Positions 16,946 through 27,299 are shown, counted from the first letter of the stretch. The stretch: DNA of 47,427 bases from an uncultured Flavobacteriales bacterium (GCA_903873905.1 CAIQQJ010000014.1:1-47427); one strand, 5' to 3'. Made by a program: numbers and translations. Notes: generated from the sequence alone by a model not told the origin.

Positions 16946-17181
16946 GGGCGTGCCCTTATTTTTCATGCTTTCCTGACTACAATCATAAAAGCATGAAAAA
17001 TAAGGTCGGGCTATACGCTACAAGTCTCCCAACAGAATTGTTGGTAGACTTTCCACTTCTATCCCTCACGCAAAAAAAAAGAATACAACAAGGCGTAAAG
17101 TCAACAATTTCAATTGAAAAAAAGCGAATTTTATCTTCTGTAAACCTTCGTGACTTTGTGCTTTGGTGGCAAAAAAAATAA
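16946..17181. repeat. structured intergenic repeat element, copy B
   Basis: The ~236-nt element is parallel in orientation to copy A. It starts GGGCGTGCCC (16946), has GGTCGGGCTATACGCTACAAG (from 17004), the hairpin CCAACA-GAAT-TGTTGG (17029-17044), CTATCCCTCACGC plus nine A (from 17059), and ends with an AAACCTTCGTGACTTTGTG-type tail and GTGGC plus A8 (17142-17181). Between the first two blocks it carries a perfect 18-bp stem (16954-16971 with 16988-17005, 16-nt loop) that copy A lacks in sequence. The block order and spacing are kept while the sequence between blocks has diverged. Confidence 0.75.
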
Positions 17182-17226
17182 GTTTTGAAAATCAGATCGC
17201 TTCATTTCATCCATCCGTCGATCCAA

Positions 17227-17264
17227 TAAAAAAAAGTCCGTCATCCAATAAAGGAAACGGACTT
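17227..17264 (-). terminator. rho-independent terminator of eno
   Basis: On the minus strand AAGTCCGT (17264-17257) and ACGGACTT (17241-17234) form an 8-bp stem with a 15-nt loop, followed by a run of about nine T. It stands 45 nt beyond the eno stop codon, after the GC-rich hairpin. Confidence 0.75.
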
Positions 17265-17275
17265 CAAATATTTCT

Positions 17276-17308
17276 CCCCTCTCCACTGGAGAGGGGCCGG
17301 GGGTGAGG
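17276..17308 (-). repeat. GC-rich 3'-UTR hairpin repeat after eno
   Basis: CCCCTCTCC-ACT-GGAGAGGGG (17276-17296) is a perfect 9-bp hairpin with a 3-nt loop. CCGGGGGTGAGG then runs to the eno stop codon. The motif resembles a dispersed repeat I recall from many Bacteroidota genomes. It may stabilise the 3' end ahead of the terminator. Confidence 0.65.
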
Positions 17309-18613
<1,305 letters not shown>

Positions 18614-18625
18614 TTATTAATTGCC

Positions 18626-18650
18626 GATTTCCAATTGGAAACTGGAAATC
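18626..18650. repeat. small hairpin/palindrome between carA and eno
   Basis: GATTTCCA and TGGAAATC form an 8-bp stem, overlapping the 14-bp perfect palindrome TTTCCAATTGGAAA (18628-18641). There is no T-run, so it is not a standard terminator. It could be a processing or protein-binding site. Confidence 0.4.
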
Positions 18651-18664
18651 AGGAAAATTATTTT

Positions 18665-19816
18665 TTATACGGAAGCTTTTTTTCTCACACTTTCCATATT
18701 TTTCACGAACTCATCAAAGAGATAACGTGAATCATGCGGACCTGGAGAAGCTTCTGGGTGATACTGAACACAAAAAACTTTTTTCACTTTATGGCGGAGA
18801 CCCTCAATCGTTTTATCATTGAGGTTAACGTGTGTTATTTCAATGTCTTTGTTTTTTGCAATGTCATCTGCATTTACAGCAAAACCGTGATTTTGAGAAG
18901 TGATTTCACTTTTTCCTGTCATTAGATTTTTTACTGGATGATTTATTCCGCGATGGCCGCTATGCATTTTATAAGTTGCCAATCCGAAAACCTGCGCAAT
19001 GATTTGATGACCCAAACAAATCCCAAAGACAGGAATATTACTATCAATTAATTCCTTCACCGTTTTCACTTCGTCCCTCATCACACCTGGATCACCAGGG
19101 CCATTTGAAATCATGATTCCGTCTGGTGCCCAGGCAATCATTTCTTGTGCAGAAGTTTTCATTGGGAAAACTTTCACATGGCATCCGCGTTCAACAAGAC
19201 ATCGAACAATATTTTTCTTCACACCAAGATCAAGCAATGCTACTTTGAATTTCGAATCAGATTCGCCAGATGTGTATGCTTGTTTAGTAGATACTTTGGA
19301 AGAAAGTTCAAGACCAGCCATTGAAGGAACCTTCTCTAATTGTTTTTTCAGTGACTCAACATCAAGATTTTCACTTGAGATTATGGCATTCATGGCACCT
19401 TTATCACGAATGTGTCGAACAATCGCACGGGTATCAACTTCACAAATTCCAACAATTTTTTCCTCCATAAAATAATCCTTTATGGATTTATGTGCGAGTG
19501 GTCTGGAATAAACTTCGCTGAATTTTTTACATACAAGTCCTGAAATTTTAATGGAATCAGATTCAACATCTTCTTCTTTGATTCCATAATTCCCAACATG
19601 CACATTGGTAGAAATCAGTATTTGCCCGAAATAGGAAGGGTCAGTAAAAATCTCTTGATATCCTGACATGCCAGTATTAAAACAAATTTCACCTGTTGTG
19701 GTTCCAACTGCTCCTGCAGCTTTACCATGATAAACGGTTCCATCTTCCAACAATAAAATTGCAGGGGCTAGCGCGACGTATTTCGGTCGATGTGATTTAG
19801 ATTCTTTTTCGTCCAC
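18665..19816 (-). CDS. carA: carbamoyl-phosphate synthase small (glutaminase) subunit
   Basis: The 383-residue subunit supplies ammonia from glutamine to CarB for arginine and pyrimidine synthesis. The N-terminal CPSase domain contains ILLLEDGTVYHGKA and FNTGMSGYQEIFTDPSY. The class I amidotransferase domain has the nucleophile in FGICLGHQII and the His-Glu pair in QYHPEASPGPHD. The start is GTG at 19816: an in-frame TAA lies three codons upstream, and no ATG occurs before the conserved GTVYHGKA segment. carB is not in the window. The gene starts only 25 nt past the rplQ terminator hairpin, so it depends on read-through or an unseen promoter. Confidence 0.95.
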   Translation of the reverse strand: MDEKESKSHRPKYVALAPAILLLEDGTVYHGKAAGAVGTTTGEICFNTGMSGYQEIFTDPSYFGQILISTNVHVGNYGIKEEDVESDSIKISGLVCKKFSEVYSRPLAHKSIKDYFMEEKIVGICEVDTRAIVRHIRDKGAMNAIISSENLDVESLKKQLEKVPSMAGLELSSKVSTKQAYTSGESDSKFKVALLDLGVKKNIVRCLVERGCHVKVFPMKTSAQEMIAWAPDGIMISNGPGDPGVMRDEVKTVKELIDSNIPVFGICLGHQIIAQVFGLATYKMHSGHRGINHPVKNLMTGKSEITSQNHGFAVNADDIAKNKDIEITHVNLNDKTIEGLRHKVKKVFCVQYHPEASPGPHDSRYLFDEFVKNMESVRKKASV

Positions 19817-19841
19817 TATTTTTTAGGCTTTTATTTAAGAA

Positions 19842-19875
19842 AAAAGGGATACCGTAAAAATACCGTATCCCTTTT
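19842..19875 (-). terminator. terminator of the ribosomal superoperon (after rplQ)
   Basis: AAAAGGGATAC (19842-19852) and GTATCCCTTTT (19865-19875) form a perfect 11-bp stem with a 12-nt loop. On the minus strand T6 follows. It stands 27 nt beyond the rplQ stop and 25 nt ahead of the carA start. Confidence 0.85.
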
Positions 19876-19902
19876 GGGTCTTAAAATGAATTTGCTGACA
19901 AT

Positions 19903-20421
19903 TTATTCACCTTTTTCTTCAGCTTTAGTTTCTGTTGTTCCTTCAGCAGGTTTGGCTTTTGCTCGTCCACGACGTGTGGTTTTTGCTTTTTTGCCTTCGC
20001 CTTTTACATTGAGCATTAATTCGTTGAAATCAACCAATTCAATCATTGCCATGTCTGCATTATCCATTCTGCGTTTTGCAGACGGACTTGGACTTGTTGA
20101 AATGCTGTAACGAATAATACGTGTGTATCCACCTGGACGATCAGCTACTTTCGGTCCAATTTCTTTGAACAATTCAGCAACAGCTACTTTATCAGCTAGA
20201 TAACTGAATACGATACGACGATTGTGCGTGTCTTCAACTTTTGTTGTTACAGGCTTTGATCGTGTGATCAATGGTTCAATGAAAGAGCGAAGCGCTTTAG
20301 CTTTAGCAAGAGTTGTATTGATTCGCTTGTGCATAATCAATGAACTCGCCATGTTAGAAAGCATCGACCCACGATGAGCCTTTGTTCGCTTGAGGTTGTT
20401 GTTTTTATTTCCGTGTCTCAT
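19903..20421 (-). CDS. rplQ: 50S ribosomal protein L17
   Basis: The 172-residue protein has the L17 core [21 protein letters not shown] and [20 protein letters not shown], ending near [28 protein letters not shown]17 sits near the peptide exit tunnel of the large subunit. A ~40-residue tail rich in Lys, Ala and Glu ([21 protein letters not shown]) extends past the E. coli length and looks disordered. It is the last gene before the strong terminator, 41 nt after rpoA. Confidence 0.97.
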   Translation of the reverse strand: MRHGNKNNNLKRTKAHRGSMLSNMASSLIMHKRINTTLAKAKALRSFIEPLITRSKPVTTKVEDTHNRRIVFSYLADKVAVAELFKEIGPKVADRPGGYTRIIRYSISTSPSPSAKRRMDNADMAMIELVDFNELMLNVKGEGKKAKTTRRGRAKAKPAEGTTETKAEEKGE

Positions 20422-20462
20422 TTTCTTTAATCGTTGAAGCGCAATTCACGCCTTAATTTATT

Positions 20463-21455
20463 TTAGTCGCGATCCAATTTGTATTTCGCAACATTCATTC
20501 CGAACTGTAATCCTTTTGCAGCTACAAGTTCTTCCAATTCTGTGAGTGATTTTTTTCCGAAGTTGCGGAATTTCAAAAGATCGTTTTTGTTGAATGAAAC
20601 GAGATCTCCGAGTGTTTCAACATCAGCAGCCTTTAGGCAATTGAGTGCACGAACGGAAAGATCCATGTCAACTAATTTGGTCTTAAGAAGCTGACGCATG
20701 TGCAATGAATCTTCATCAAACTCTTCTGTAGATGCTTTCTCAACTGTGTCAAGAGTAATCTTGTCATCGGAGAACAACATGAAGTGATGAATCAGAATTT
20801 TTGCTGCTTCTTTCAAAGCTTCCTTCGGATGAATAGAACCATCTGTTACGATCTCAAGAACAAGTTTTTCATAATCGGTTTTCTGTTCAACACGATAGTT
20901 CTCTACTGCATATTTTACATTGCGAATAGGAGTATAAATTGCATCGATTGGAATCAATCCGATTGGTGCATTCAAAGGTTTGTTTTCGTCAGCAGGAACG
21001 TAACCACGACCTTTCTCGATAGTCAATTCGAGTTTAAGTTTCACGGAAGCTTCCATATTGCAAATCACGAAATCAGGATTTAAAACTTGAAAACCTGAAG
21101 TGAATTTTCCAATATCACCAGCTGTAAGTTGTGTTTTGCCAGTAATGTTGACAACCACTTTCTCACTATCTGTAGATTCAATCTGGCGTTTGAAACGCAC
21201 CTGTTTGAGGTTAAGGACGATTTCCGTTACGTCTTCCATTACACCTTTTACAGTCGAAAACTCATGCTCAACACCATCAACTCTAAGCGTTGTGATTGCA
21301 TAACCTTCGAGAGAAGAAAGAAGAATACGGCGGAGTGCATTTCCGATGGTGATACCATAACCAGGTTCCAACGGACGGAATTCGAAAAGTCCATCAGTTT
21401 CACTTGATTGAATCATTATCACTTTATCGGGTTTCTGGAATGCTAGGATGCCCAT
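20463..21455 (-). CDS. rpoA: RNA polymerase alpha subunit
   Basis: The 330-residue protein has an N-terminal assembly domain with [22 protein letters not shown] and [12 protein letters not shown], and a C-terminal domain (~250-320) with [21 protein letters not shown] and [14 protein letters not shown]. The CTD contacts UP elements and activators. Full length and complete. It follows rpsD after a 76-nt spacer that is locally GC-rich and contains a small GCAGG/CCTGC hairpin. Confidence 0.98.
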   Translation of the reverse strand: MGILAFQKPDKVIMIQSSETDGLFEFRPLEPGYGITIGNALRRILLSSLEGYAITTLRVDGVEHEFSTVKGVMEDVTEIVLNLKQVRFKRQIESTDSEKVVVNITGKTQLTAGDIGKFTSGFQVLNPDFVICNMEASVKLKLELTIEKGRGYVPADENKPLNAPIGLIPIDAIYTPIRNVKYAVENYRVEQKTDYEKLVLEIVTDGSIHPKEALKEAAKILIHHFMLFSDDKITLDTVEKASTEEFDEDSLHMRQLLKTKLVDMDLSVRALNCLKAADVETLGDLVSFNKNDLLKFRNFGKKSLTELEELVAAKGLQFGMNVAKYKLDRD

Positions 21456-21531
21456 TGTAGTTTATGCTTGTTCGTTTGAAACTTTATTTACATCAGCAGG
21501 CGTTACGGCCCCTGCCCGGCACTTTCAATTA

Positions 21532-22134
21532 TTATTTCGAATACAATTCGACGATGAGCTGTTCCTTAAAGTTTTCAGGAATTTGTGTGCGCTCAGGGAA
21601 ATTCACAAATTTTCCTTCAAGTGCAGTCGGATTAAATTCAATCCAAGGATAATTACTTCCTGTACCAATTGAATTTGTAATTGTTTCGAGTGATTTTGAT
21701 TTTTCGCGAACTCCAATAACATCACCTGGTTCAAGTGAGTAAGAAGGAATATTCACCACATTTCCATTTACAGTAATGTGACGGTGAGAAACCAATTGAC
21801 GAGCGCCAGAACGTGAAGGAGAAATCCCCATACGATAAACCACATTATCCAAGCGAGCTTCAATTAATTGAAGAAGCACTTCACCAGTAATACCTTTCGC
21901 ACGTGATGCGCGACCGAAAATAAGAGCGAACTGTTTTTCCAGAATTCCATAAGTATATTTCACCTTTTGTTTTTCTGTCAACTGAACAGCATATTCCGAT
22001 TTTTTAGCACGTTTCGCATTAGGGCCATGTTGTCCTGGAGGGTAAGCCTTTTTTTCGAGCGCTTTATCTGGGCCGAATATTGGCTCTTTGAATTTGCGAG
22101 CAATTTTTGATTTTGGACCGATGTATCTTGCCAT
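21532..22134 (-). CDS. rpsD: 30S ribosomal protein S4
   Basis: The 200-residue S4 nucleates 16S rRNA 5' domain assembly. It begins [21 protein letters not shown] and has the S4 RNA-binding domain at ~95-160 ([33 protein letters not shown]). The N-terminal zinc cysteines of C+ S4 proteins are absent, so this is the C- form. It lies 37 nt after rpsK. S4 represses the alpha operon in E. coli; whether this holds here is not visible. Confidence 0.97.
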   Translation of the reverse strand: MARYIGPKSKIARKFKEPIFGPDKALEKKAYPPGQHGPNAKRAKKSEYAVQLTEKQKVKYTYGILEKQFALIFGRASRAKGITGEVLLQLIEARLDNVVYRMGISPSRSGARQLVSHRHITVNGNVVNIPSYSLEPGDVIGVREKSKSLETITNSIGTGSNYPWIEFNPTALEGKFVNFPERTQIPENFKEQLIVELYSK

Positions 22135-22171
22135 CTGTTATATCTTGATTGTTGTTAGACTTAAATAAAAA

Positions 22172-22603
22172 TTATACGCGACGACGTTTTGGAGGACGAC
22201 ATCCGTTGTGTGGAATTGGAGTAAGGTCAATGATTTCTGTTACCTCAATGCCTGCTTGGTTAAGTGTACGAATTGCAGACTCGCGTCCAGCGCCAGGTCC
22301 TTTTACATAAACCTTCACTTTGCGAAGACCATTTTCAAATGCCACTTTAGCAGCATCAGAAGATGCCGTTTGCGCTGCATAAGGCGTGTTTTTCTTAGAA
22401 CCACGGAAACCCATTTTACCGGCACTAGACCATGAAATAGTCTGACCAGTCATGTTGGTTAATGTGATAATAATATTGTTGAAAGTTGCATTGATGTGTG
22501 CTTCACCAATCGCCTCAACTTTGACGACACGTTTTTTAGCGGGAGCTTTTCCTGCTTGGGTTGCACCTTTTCCTGATTGCGATGTAGCTGCTTGTTTAGC
22601 CAT
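22172..22603 (-). CDS. rpsK: 30S ribosomal protein S11
   Basis: The 143-residue protein has the core [34 protein letters not shown] and [19 protein letters not shown], ending in [12 protein letters not shown] at the platform near the mRNA exit. It carries an N-terminal Ala/Lys/Gln-rich extension of ~25 residues ([21 protein letters not shown]) beyond the E. coli protein. It is in the S13-S11-S4-alpha order of the alpha operon. Confidence 0.97.
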   Translation of the reverse strand: MAKQAATSQSGKGATQAGKAPAKKRVVKVEAIGEAHINATFNNIIITLTNMTGQTISWSSAGKMGFRGSKKNTPYAAQTASSDAAKVAFENGLRKVKVYVKGPGAGRESAIRTLNQAGIEVTEIIDLTPIPHNGCRPPKRRRV

Positions 22604-22667
22604 GACTTTATTTCAATTTTAGCGCTCTTGAATTTTTCAATTTTAAGATTCGCTGTTAATTGTTTTC

Positions 22668-23045
22668 CTATTTAGTTACCTTCTTTTTGTTGGCAACTGT
22701 TTTGCGTTTTCCTTTACGGGTACGCGAGTTGTTTTTTGTTGTTTGTCCGCGAACTGGTAATCCAAGTCGATGACGAATTCCGCGATAACTTCCAATGTCC
22801 ATCAGACGTTTGATGTGCAATTGAACTTCAGAACGCAGAGCACCTTCGACCTTAACTTTGTCTCCAATGAGCGTACGGATTTTTCCTAATTGATCATCAT
22901 TCCATTCAGAAACTTTTGTATCATAAGAGATACCTGCTTCAGTTAGAATTTTTCGGGCAGTACTACGGCCTACGCCGAAGATGTAAGTCAATCCGACTTC
23001 GCCTCTTTTGTTTTTTGGTAAATCGATACCAGCAATCCTTGCCAT
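22668..23045 (-). CDS. rpsM: 30S ribosomal protein S13
   Basis: The 125-residue protein starts [21 protein letters not shown] and carries the helix-two-turn-helix [17 protein letters not shown]. The basic tail [21 protein letters not shown] reaches the P-site tRNA. S13 forms intersubunit bridges at the 30S head. Length is typical. It is 44 nt after rpmJ. Confidence 0.97.
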   Translation of the reverse strand: MARIAGIDLPKNKRGEVGLTYIFGVGRSTARKILTEAGISYDTKVSEWNDDQLGKIRTLIGDKVKVEGALRSEVQLHIKRLMDIGSYRGIRHRLGLPVRGQTTKNNSRTRKGKRKTVANKKKVTK

Positions 23046-23089
23046 TTATCGTGTTGTATTTGTGTTCATTATTCCGTGACCGAGCTAAA

Positions 23090-23209
23090 TCAGTTTTTCT
23101 GACGCTGTTTGTATTTCGGATTCTTTTTGTTGATCACATAAAGACGACCCTTTCTACGTACAATAATGCACTCAGGGCTTCTTTTCTTTATTGATGTTCT
23201 GACTTTCAT
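23090..23209 (-). CDS. rpmJ: 50S ribosomal protein L36 (cysteine-poor form)
   Basis: This short gene of 39 codons encodes [19 protein letters not shown] followed by [20 protein letters not shown]. It has the L36 frame ([16 protein letters not shown]), but of the four zinc ligands of C+ L36 only one cysteine remains and the His is Tyr, so it should not bind zinc. It lies between infA and rpsM as in most bacteria. Confidence 0.96.
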   Translation of the reverse strand: MKVRTSIKKRSPECIIVRRKGRLYVINKKNPKYKQRQKN

Positions 23210-23266
23210 TTTGCGTTGTATTAAACTTTTATTTTACTCATGTTGCCTTCTCGGACAACATCTTTA

Positions 23267-23485
23267 TTATTTGTAACGGTATGAAATCCGTCCTTTAGTC
23301 AAATCATAAGGCGAAATCTCCACCTTCACTTTATCACCAGGCAAAATTTTGATATAATGCATTCTCATTTTGCCTGAGATGTGAGCAGTAATCACATGAC
23401 CATTTTCCAATTCAACGCGAAACATTGCGTTGGAAAGTGATTCGAGGATTGTTCCATCCTGCTCGATACTTGGTGTTTTCGCCAT
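23267..23485 (-). CDS. infA: translation initiation factor IF-1
   Basis: The 72-residue S1/OB-fold protein contains [44 protein letters not shown] and [21 protein letters not shown]. It occupies the 30S A site and assists IF-2 and IF-3 during initiation. It is full length and lies 25 nt after map. Confidence 0.98.
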   Translation of the reverse strand: MAKTPSIEQDGTILESLSNAMFRVELENGHVITAHISGKMRMHYIKILPGDKVKVEISPYDLTKGRISYRYK

Positions 23486-23510
23486 TTATATTTTACAATA
23501 TCCCAACAAC

Positions 23511-24293
23511 TTATCGGGATTGTTCTTCTAATATTTGTTCGATTTCCACGAACGAGGACAGAATGTCTGCACTTTCTTTTCCGACTGCAATGGTATGCTC
23601 AAAATGAGCAGACGGTAGTCCATCGGCTGTAGTGATTGTCCATCCGTCTCTTTCTTGACGAACATTTCGCTTGCCCATATTTACCATAGGCTCAATTGCG
23701 ATCACTAATCCCTCTGCGAGTTTCGGTCCACTACCCTTTCGTCCATAATTCGGAACTTCCGGATCTTCGTGTAAGCTTTTTCCTACACCATGACCCACTA
23801 ATTCGCGGACAATTGAGAAGCCGTTGCTCTCGGCATGAAACTGAACTGCTTCACTAATATCTCCAAGCCTTCCACCAGCGATTGCTTTTTCAATCCCTTT
23901 GTAAAGACTTTCTTTAGTCACGCGCAGTAGTTTCAATATTTCAGGTTTCACATTTCCAACTGGGAAAGTAAAAGCTGAATCGCCATAAAAACCATTCATC
24001 AATACACCACAATCGACTGAAATAATGTCTCCATCTTGAAGAACATATTTTCCAGGAATGCCGTGTACAATCTGAGAATTTGGTGAAACACATAATGTTC
24101 CAGGAAATCCACGATAACCTTTGAACGCTGGCTTACCGCCATTGTCCATGATGAACGTCTCTGCTACTTTATCAATAGCTGCAGTTGTAATTCCGGGTTT
24201 AATTTCCCGTGCTACAATTGCGAGGGTTCTGCCAACAAGTAAAGAACTCAGTCGTAATAATTCAATCTCTTCTTTTGTCTTATAATGGATCAT
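23511..24293 (-). CDS. map: type I methionine aminopeptidase
   Basis: I take ATG 24293 (MIHYKTKEEIELLRLSS), giving 260 residues; a longer frame to 24335 would overlap secY. The enzyme removes initiator Met from nascent proteins. The five metal ligands are visible: Asp in ISVDCGVLMNGFYGDSAFTF (two), His in ELVGHGVGKSLHEDPEVPNY, Glu in VIAIEPMVNMG and Glu in HFEHTIAV. It is 7 nt downstream of secY without the adk gene often found between them. Confidence 0.97.
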   Translation of the reverse strand: MIHYKTKEEIELLRLSSLLVGRTLAIVAREIKPGITTAAIDKVAETFIMDNGGKPAFKGYRGFPGTLCVSPNSQIVHGIPGKYVLQDGDIISVDCGVLMNGFYGDSAFTFPVGNVKPEILKLLRVTKESLYKGIEKAIAGGRLGDISEAVQFHAESNGFSIVRELVGHGVGKSLHEDPEVPNYGRKGSGPKLAEGLVIAIEPMVNMGKRNVRQERDGWTITTADGLPSAHFEHTIAVGKESADILSSFVEIEQILEEQSR

Positions 24294-24300
24294 AGCTAGT

Positions 24301-25662
24301 TTAGTACTGAGCAGTTGCCTGCTGCATACCACCAACAGTTGACCGACCTTTAATACGACCAGACTTCATCAGTCCATCGTAATGACGCATTAAGAGATAA
24401 CTTTCAATTTGTTGAAGGGTGTCAAGAACAACTCCTACAAGAATTAGGATACTTGTTCCACCATAAAACTGTGCAAATTCGTTTGATACTCCAAAGTGAA
24501 TTACGATAGCAGGAAGAATTGCAACTATTGCCAACATCATCGCACCAGGTAAAGTAATTCTCGACATTACTTGGTCAATATACTCTGCAGTTTTCTTTCC
24601 TGGCTTTACACCTGGAATATAACCTTCATTACGTTTCATTTCTTCAGCCATCATGTTTGGATTAACAGTGATTGCAGTATAGAAATAGGTAAAGACAATG
24701 ATAAGCAACGAGGAAGATAAATTATACCAGAATCCATAATGGTTTCCAAATTCACGAACAAACCAACTAACCTCTCCATCACCCCCTTTGCTTGCAAATC
24801 CTGCCAATTGAATTGGAATCATTACAATAGCTTGTGCAAAAATAATAGGCATTACACCTGATGCATTAACTTTAAGCGGAATGTAATTTCGCTGACCACC
24901 ATATTGACGATTGCCAACTACTCGTTTTGCAAAATGAATTGGAATTCGTCGAGTACCTTGTACTAATAGGATACATCCTACAATTACAACAAGTAAAACT
25001 GCAAGCTCGACAAGGAACATAATCAATCCACCACCCTCTGCTTCAAGTCGTGACCCAAATTCAGAACTAATTGCAAAAGGTAATCGAGCAACAATACCAA
25101 TCATGATAATCAAAGAGATACCATTACCAATTCCTTTATCAGTGATCTTTTCTCCAAGCCACATAACGAATACTGTACCAGTTACGAGTACCATAACAGA
25201 TTGGAACCACCAGAATGGACCTGCGTCCGGAACTGCACCTTGTTTGCTTTCCACTTGAGAAGCCAGATAACCAACTGCTTGCATTGCAGTAATAACAACA
25301 GTTAGGTAACGGGTATACTGATTGATTTTTTTACGACCACTTTCACCTTCACGTTGTAAACGCTGAAAATGTGGCAGCGCCATAGTGAGGAGTTGGAGAA
25401 TAATAGATGCAGAAATATAAGGCATAATACCAAGCGCGAAAATTGACGCGCGAGAGAATGCACCTCCTGCGAAAATATTGATGAGTTGAAGAATACCTTC
25501 GTCACTTGTGTGTGATTTTGCCAATGCAGCTGGGTCAACACCAGGGAGAACTACGTAACTACCGAGACGGTAGATCAATAAAAATCCCAGCGTATATAAA
25601 ATACGTTGACGCAATTCTTCAATTGCAAAAATATTCTTTATGGTTCCAATGAACTTCTTCAT
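24301..25662 (-). CDS. secY: protein translocase subunit SecY
   Basis: This 453-residue polytopic membrane protein forms the Sec channel with SecE. Ten hydrophobic segments can be traced. Typical blocks include LYTLGFLLIYRLGSYVVLPG (TM1), FALGIMPYISASIILQLL (plug/TM2), GEKITDKGIGNGISLIIMIG, RRIPIHFAKRVVGNRQYGGQ and GEVSWFVREFG in the loop before TM7. It ends GLMKSGRIKGR-STVGGMQQAT. Its ATG is one base after the rplO stop codon, so it is tightly coupled. Confidence 0.98.
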   Translation of the reverse strand: MKKFIGTIKNIFAIEELRQRILYTLGFLLIYRLGSYVVLPGVDPAALAKSHTSDEGILQLINIFAGGAFSRASIFALGIMPYISASIILQLLTMALPHFQRLQREGESGRKKINQYTRYLTVVITAMQAVGYLASQVESKQGAVPDAGPFWWFQSVMVLVTGTVFVMWLGEKITDKGIGNGISLIIMIGIVARLPFAISSEFGSRLEAEGGGLIMFLVELAVLLVVIVGCILLVQGTRRIPIHFAKRVVGNRQYGGQRNYIPLKVNASGVMPIIFAQAIVMIPIQLAGFASKGGDGEVSWFVREFGNHYGFWYNLSSSLLIIVFTYFYTAITVNPNMMAEEMKRNEGYIPGVKPGKKTAEYIDQVMSRITLPGAMMLAIVAILPAIVIHFGVSNEFAQFYGGTSILILVGVVLDTLQQIESYLLMRHYDGLMKSGRIKGRSTVGGMQQATAQY

Positions 25663-25663
25663 A

Positions 25664-26113
25664 TTAGAGCGTTGTAGCCGAACCGCCTTTTGCTTCTATG
25701 GCAGCTTTTGCTGTGGCTGAAAATGCGTGAACTTTTACGTCAACTTTACCTTTCAATTCTCCGCGACCCAGGATTTTTACTTTATCTGTTTTAGAGATAA
25801 GACCATTTGCGAGAAGGGCTGCAGTATCAATTACAGTAAGATTTTTCTTTTCAATCAACATCTGAAGAGCATCAAGATTGATTCCTTTGAACTCTTTACG
25901 GTTGATATTTGTAAATCCGAATTTTGGCAAACGACGTTGAAGCGGCATTTGGCCTCCTTCAAATCCACGTTTTGATGAATAGCCAGAACGTGATTGCGCT
26001 CCCTTATGACCTTTCGAAGCTGTTCCGCCTTTTCCAGATCCTTGGCCACGACCTAAACGCTTACCATCTTTTTTGGTAGACCCTTTTGCTGGTTGCAGGT
26101 TAGATAAATTCAT
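25664..26113 (-). CDS. rplO: 50S ribosomal protein L15
   Basis: The 149-residue protein begins MNLSNLQPAKGSTKKDGKRLG, then has RGQGSGKGGTASKGHKGAQSR and GFEGGQMPLQRRLPKFGF, the extended Gly/Arg tail that runs into 23S rRNA, followed by a globular C-terminal domain. L15 is a late-assembly protein. It lies between rpmD and secY, 20 nt after rpmD. Confidence 0.97.
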   Translation of the reverse strand: MNLSNLQPAKGSTKKDGKRLGRGQGSGKGGTASKGHKGAQSRSGYSSKRGFEGGQMPLQRRLPKFGFTNINRKEFKGINLDALQMLIEKKNLTVIDTAALLANGLISKTDKVKILGRGELKGKVDVKVHAFSATAKAAIEAKGGSATTL

Positions 26114-26133
26114 TTCTCTACTTCTTAGTATTA

Positions 26134-26313
26134 TTAAATATTTTCCACTTTAACCAAATGGTGCACGGCTGCGCACATTCCGATGATTTGTGGTGTTGCT
26201 TCTTTTTCAACCGATCCGTGCATTTTCTTTATACCAAGAGCCAACAAAGTTTGCTTTTGATATTCAGGATAATCGATTTTGCTTCTGATCTGCGTAATTC
26301 TGACCTTAGCCAT
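26134..26313 (-). CDS. rpmD: 50S ribosomal protein L30
   Basis: This small gene of 59 codons encodes MAKVRITQIRSKIDYPEYQK, then QTLLALGIKKMHGSVEKEAT and a C-terminal GMCAAVHHLVKVENI. The LALGIKKMH-S-V segment and the terminal V-HLVKVE strand are the L30 signature. It stands 12 nt after rpsE and ends with tandem stop codons (TAATAA). Confidence 0.95.
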   Translation of the reverse strand: MAKVRITQIRSKIDYPEYQKQTLLALGIKKMHGSVEKEATPQIIGMCAAVHHLVKVENI

Positions 26314-26325
26314 GATTTTTTTATT

Positions 26326-26844
26326 TTAACCGTTGAATACTTTATCCATTGTGATTCCGCGCTGTTGAGCTACAGAGAAAGCGTCACGCATATGCATGAG
26401 AGCATCCATAGTAGCCTTCACCACGTTGTGTGGATTTGAAGAACCCTTGCTTTTCGCAAGGACATCTGTAATTCCAACACTCTCAAGAACTGCACGCATA
26501 GCACCACCAGCAATTACACCAGTTCCATGTGAAGCAGGTTTCAAGAAAACTAGTGACCCACCAAATTTTCCTTCTTGTGCATGAGGCACCGTTCCATTAA
26601 CGATACATACTTTCACAAGATTTTTCTTAGCATCATCTACAGCTTTGGTAATTGCATCAGAAACCTCTTTTGCCTTTCCAAGTCCATATCCGACAACTCC
26701 CTTTTCATTTCCAACTACAACAATTGCAGTGAAAGTGAAGGCACGACCACCTTTAGTTACTTTGGTTACACGATTGATCGCGACCAATTTATCCTTAAGT
26801 TCGATATCGCTTGATTTTACTCTTTTTACGTTTACTTCTGCCAT
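26326..26844 (-). CDS. rpsE: 30S ribosomal protein S5
   Basis: The 172-residue protein has the N-terminal double-stranded-RNA-binding-like domain ([21 protein letters not shown] and [17 protein letters not shown]) and the C-terminal [22 protein letters not shown] domain. S5 helps form the mRNA entry tunnel and contributes to helicase activity and accuracy. Length is normal. It follows rplR by 33 nt. Confidence 0.97.
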   Translation of the reverse strand: MAEVNVKRVKSSDIELKDKLVAINRVTKVTKGGRAFTFTAIVVVGNEKGVVGYGLGKAKEVSDAITKAVDDAKKNLVKVCIVNGTVPHAQEGKFGGSLVFLKPASHGTGVIAGGAMRAVLESVGITDVLAKSKGSSNPHNVVKATMDALMHMRDAFSVAQQRGITMDKVFNG

Positions 26845-26877
26845 TTTACTTATGGTTTTCTCTGCGTGAGAATATTA

Positions 26878-27234
26878 TTAGAATTTAAGACCTGATTCAC
26901 GAGCTGCATCTGCAAGAGCTTTCACGCGACCATGATAGAGGTAACCTCCACGATCAAAAACTACTGCAGCAACACCTGCTTCAGTTGCTTTCTTTGCGAT
27001 TAAAGCACCAACAAGTTTAGCTTGTTCGGTTTTGTTTCCTTTTGTTCCAGCAATTCCTTTTTCACGGGAGGATGCTGCTGCTATCGTACTGCCTTTCACA
27101 TCGTCGATGATCTGTGCGTAGATTTCTTTGTTGCTGCGGAATACGCTCAGGCGCGGTGTTCCAGTAACACCTGTAAGGCGCTTACGGATACGCATCTTGA
27201 TGCGGCTTCTTCGTTCGATTTTAGTGATTCCCAT
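26878..27234 (-). CDS. rplR: 50S ribosomal protein L18
   Basis: The 118-residue protein has [38 protein letters not shown] and [27 protein letters not shown]18 binds 5S rRNA with L5 and forms the central protuberance. It has typical length and follows rplF by 65 nt. Confidence 0.97.
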   Translation of the reverse strand: MGITKIERRSRIKMRIRKRLTGVTGTPRLSVFRSNKEIYAQIIDDVKGSTIAAASSREKGIAGTKGNKTEQAKLVGALIAKKATEAGVAAVVFDRGGYLYHGRVKALADAARESGLKF

Positions 27235-27299
27235 TTTCTTTTCGACTTTATACCCGGTTTTTGCCGGATTTTCCTTGTTGGATTGTCAGACCTTAATTA

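Larger units (their letters stand above)
16837..17308. other. 472-nt intergenic region between eno and gltA
   Basis: The region holds, from the gltA side, a T-rich leader for gltA without an exact TAnnTTTG box (nearest is TAATTTAG near 16895), repeat copy B (16946-17181), the eno terminator hairpin and the GC-rich eno 3' repeat. No ORF is believable. Confidence 0.6.

Noticed and set aside
24294-24335. Longer start for map overlapping secY
   Set aside because: The extra 14 residues are not part of the family, and ATG 24293 gives the usual N-terminus.
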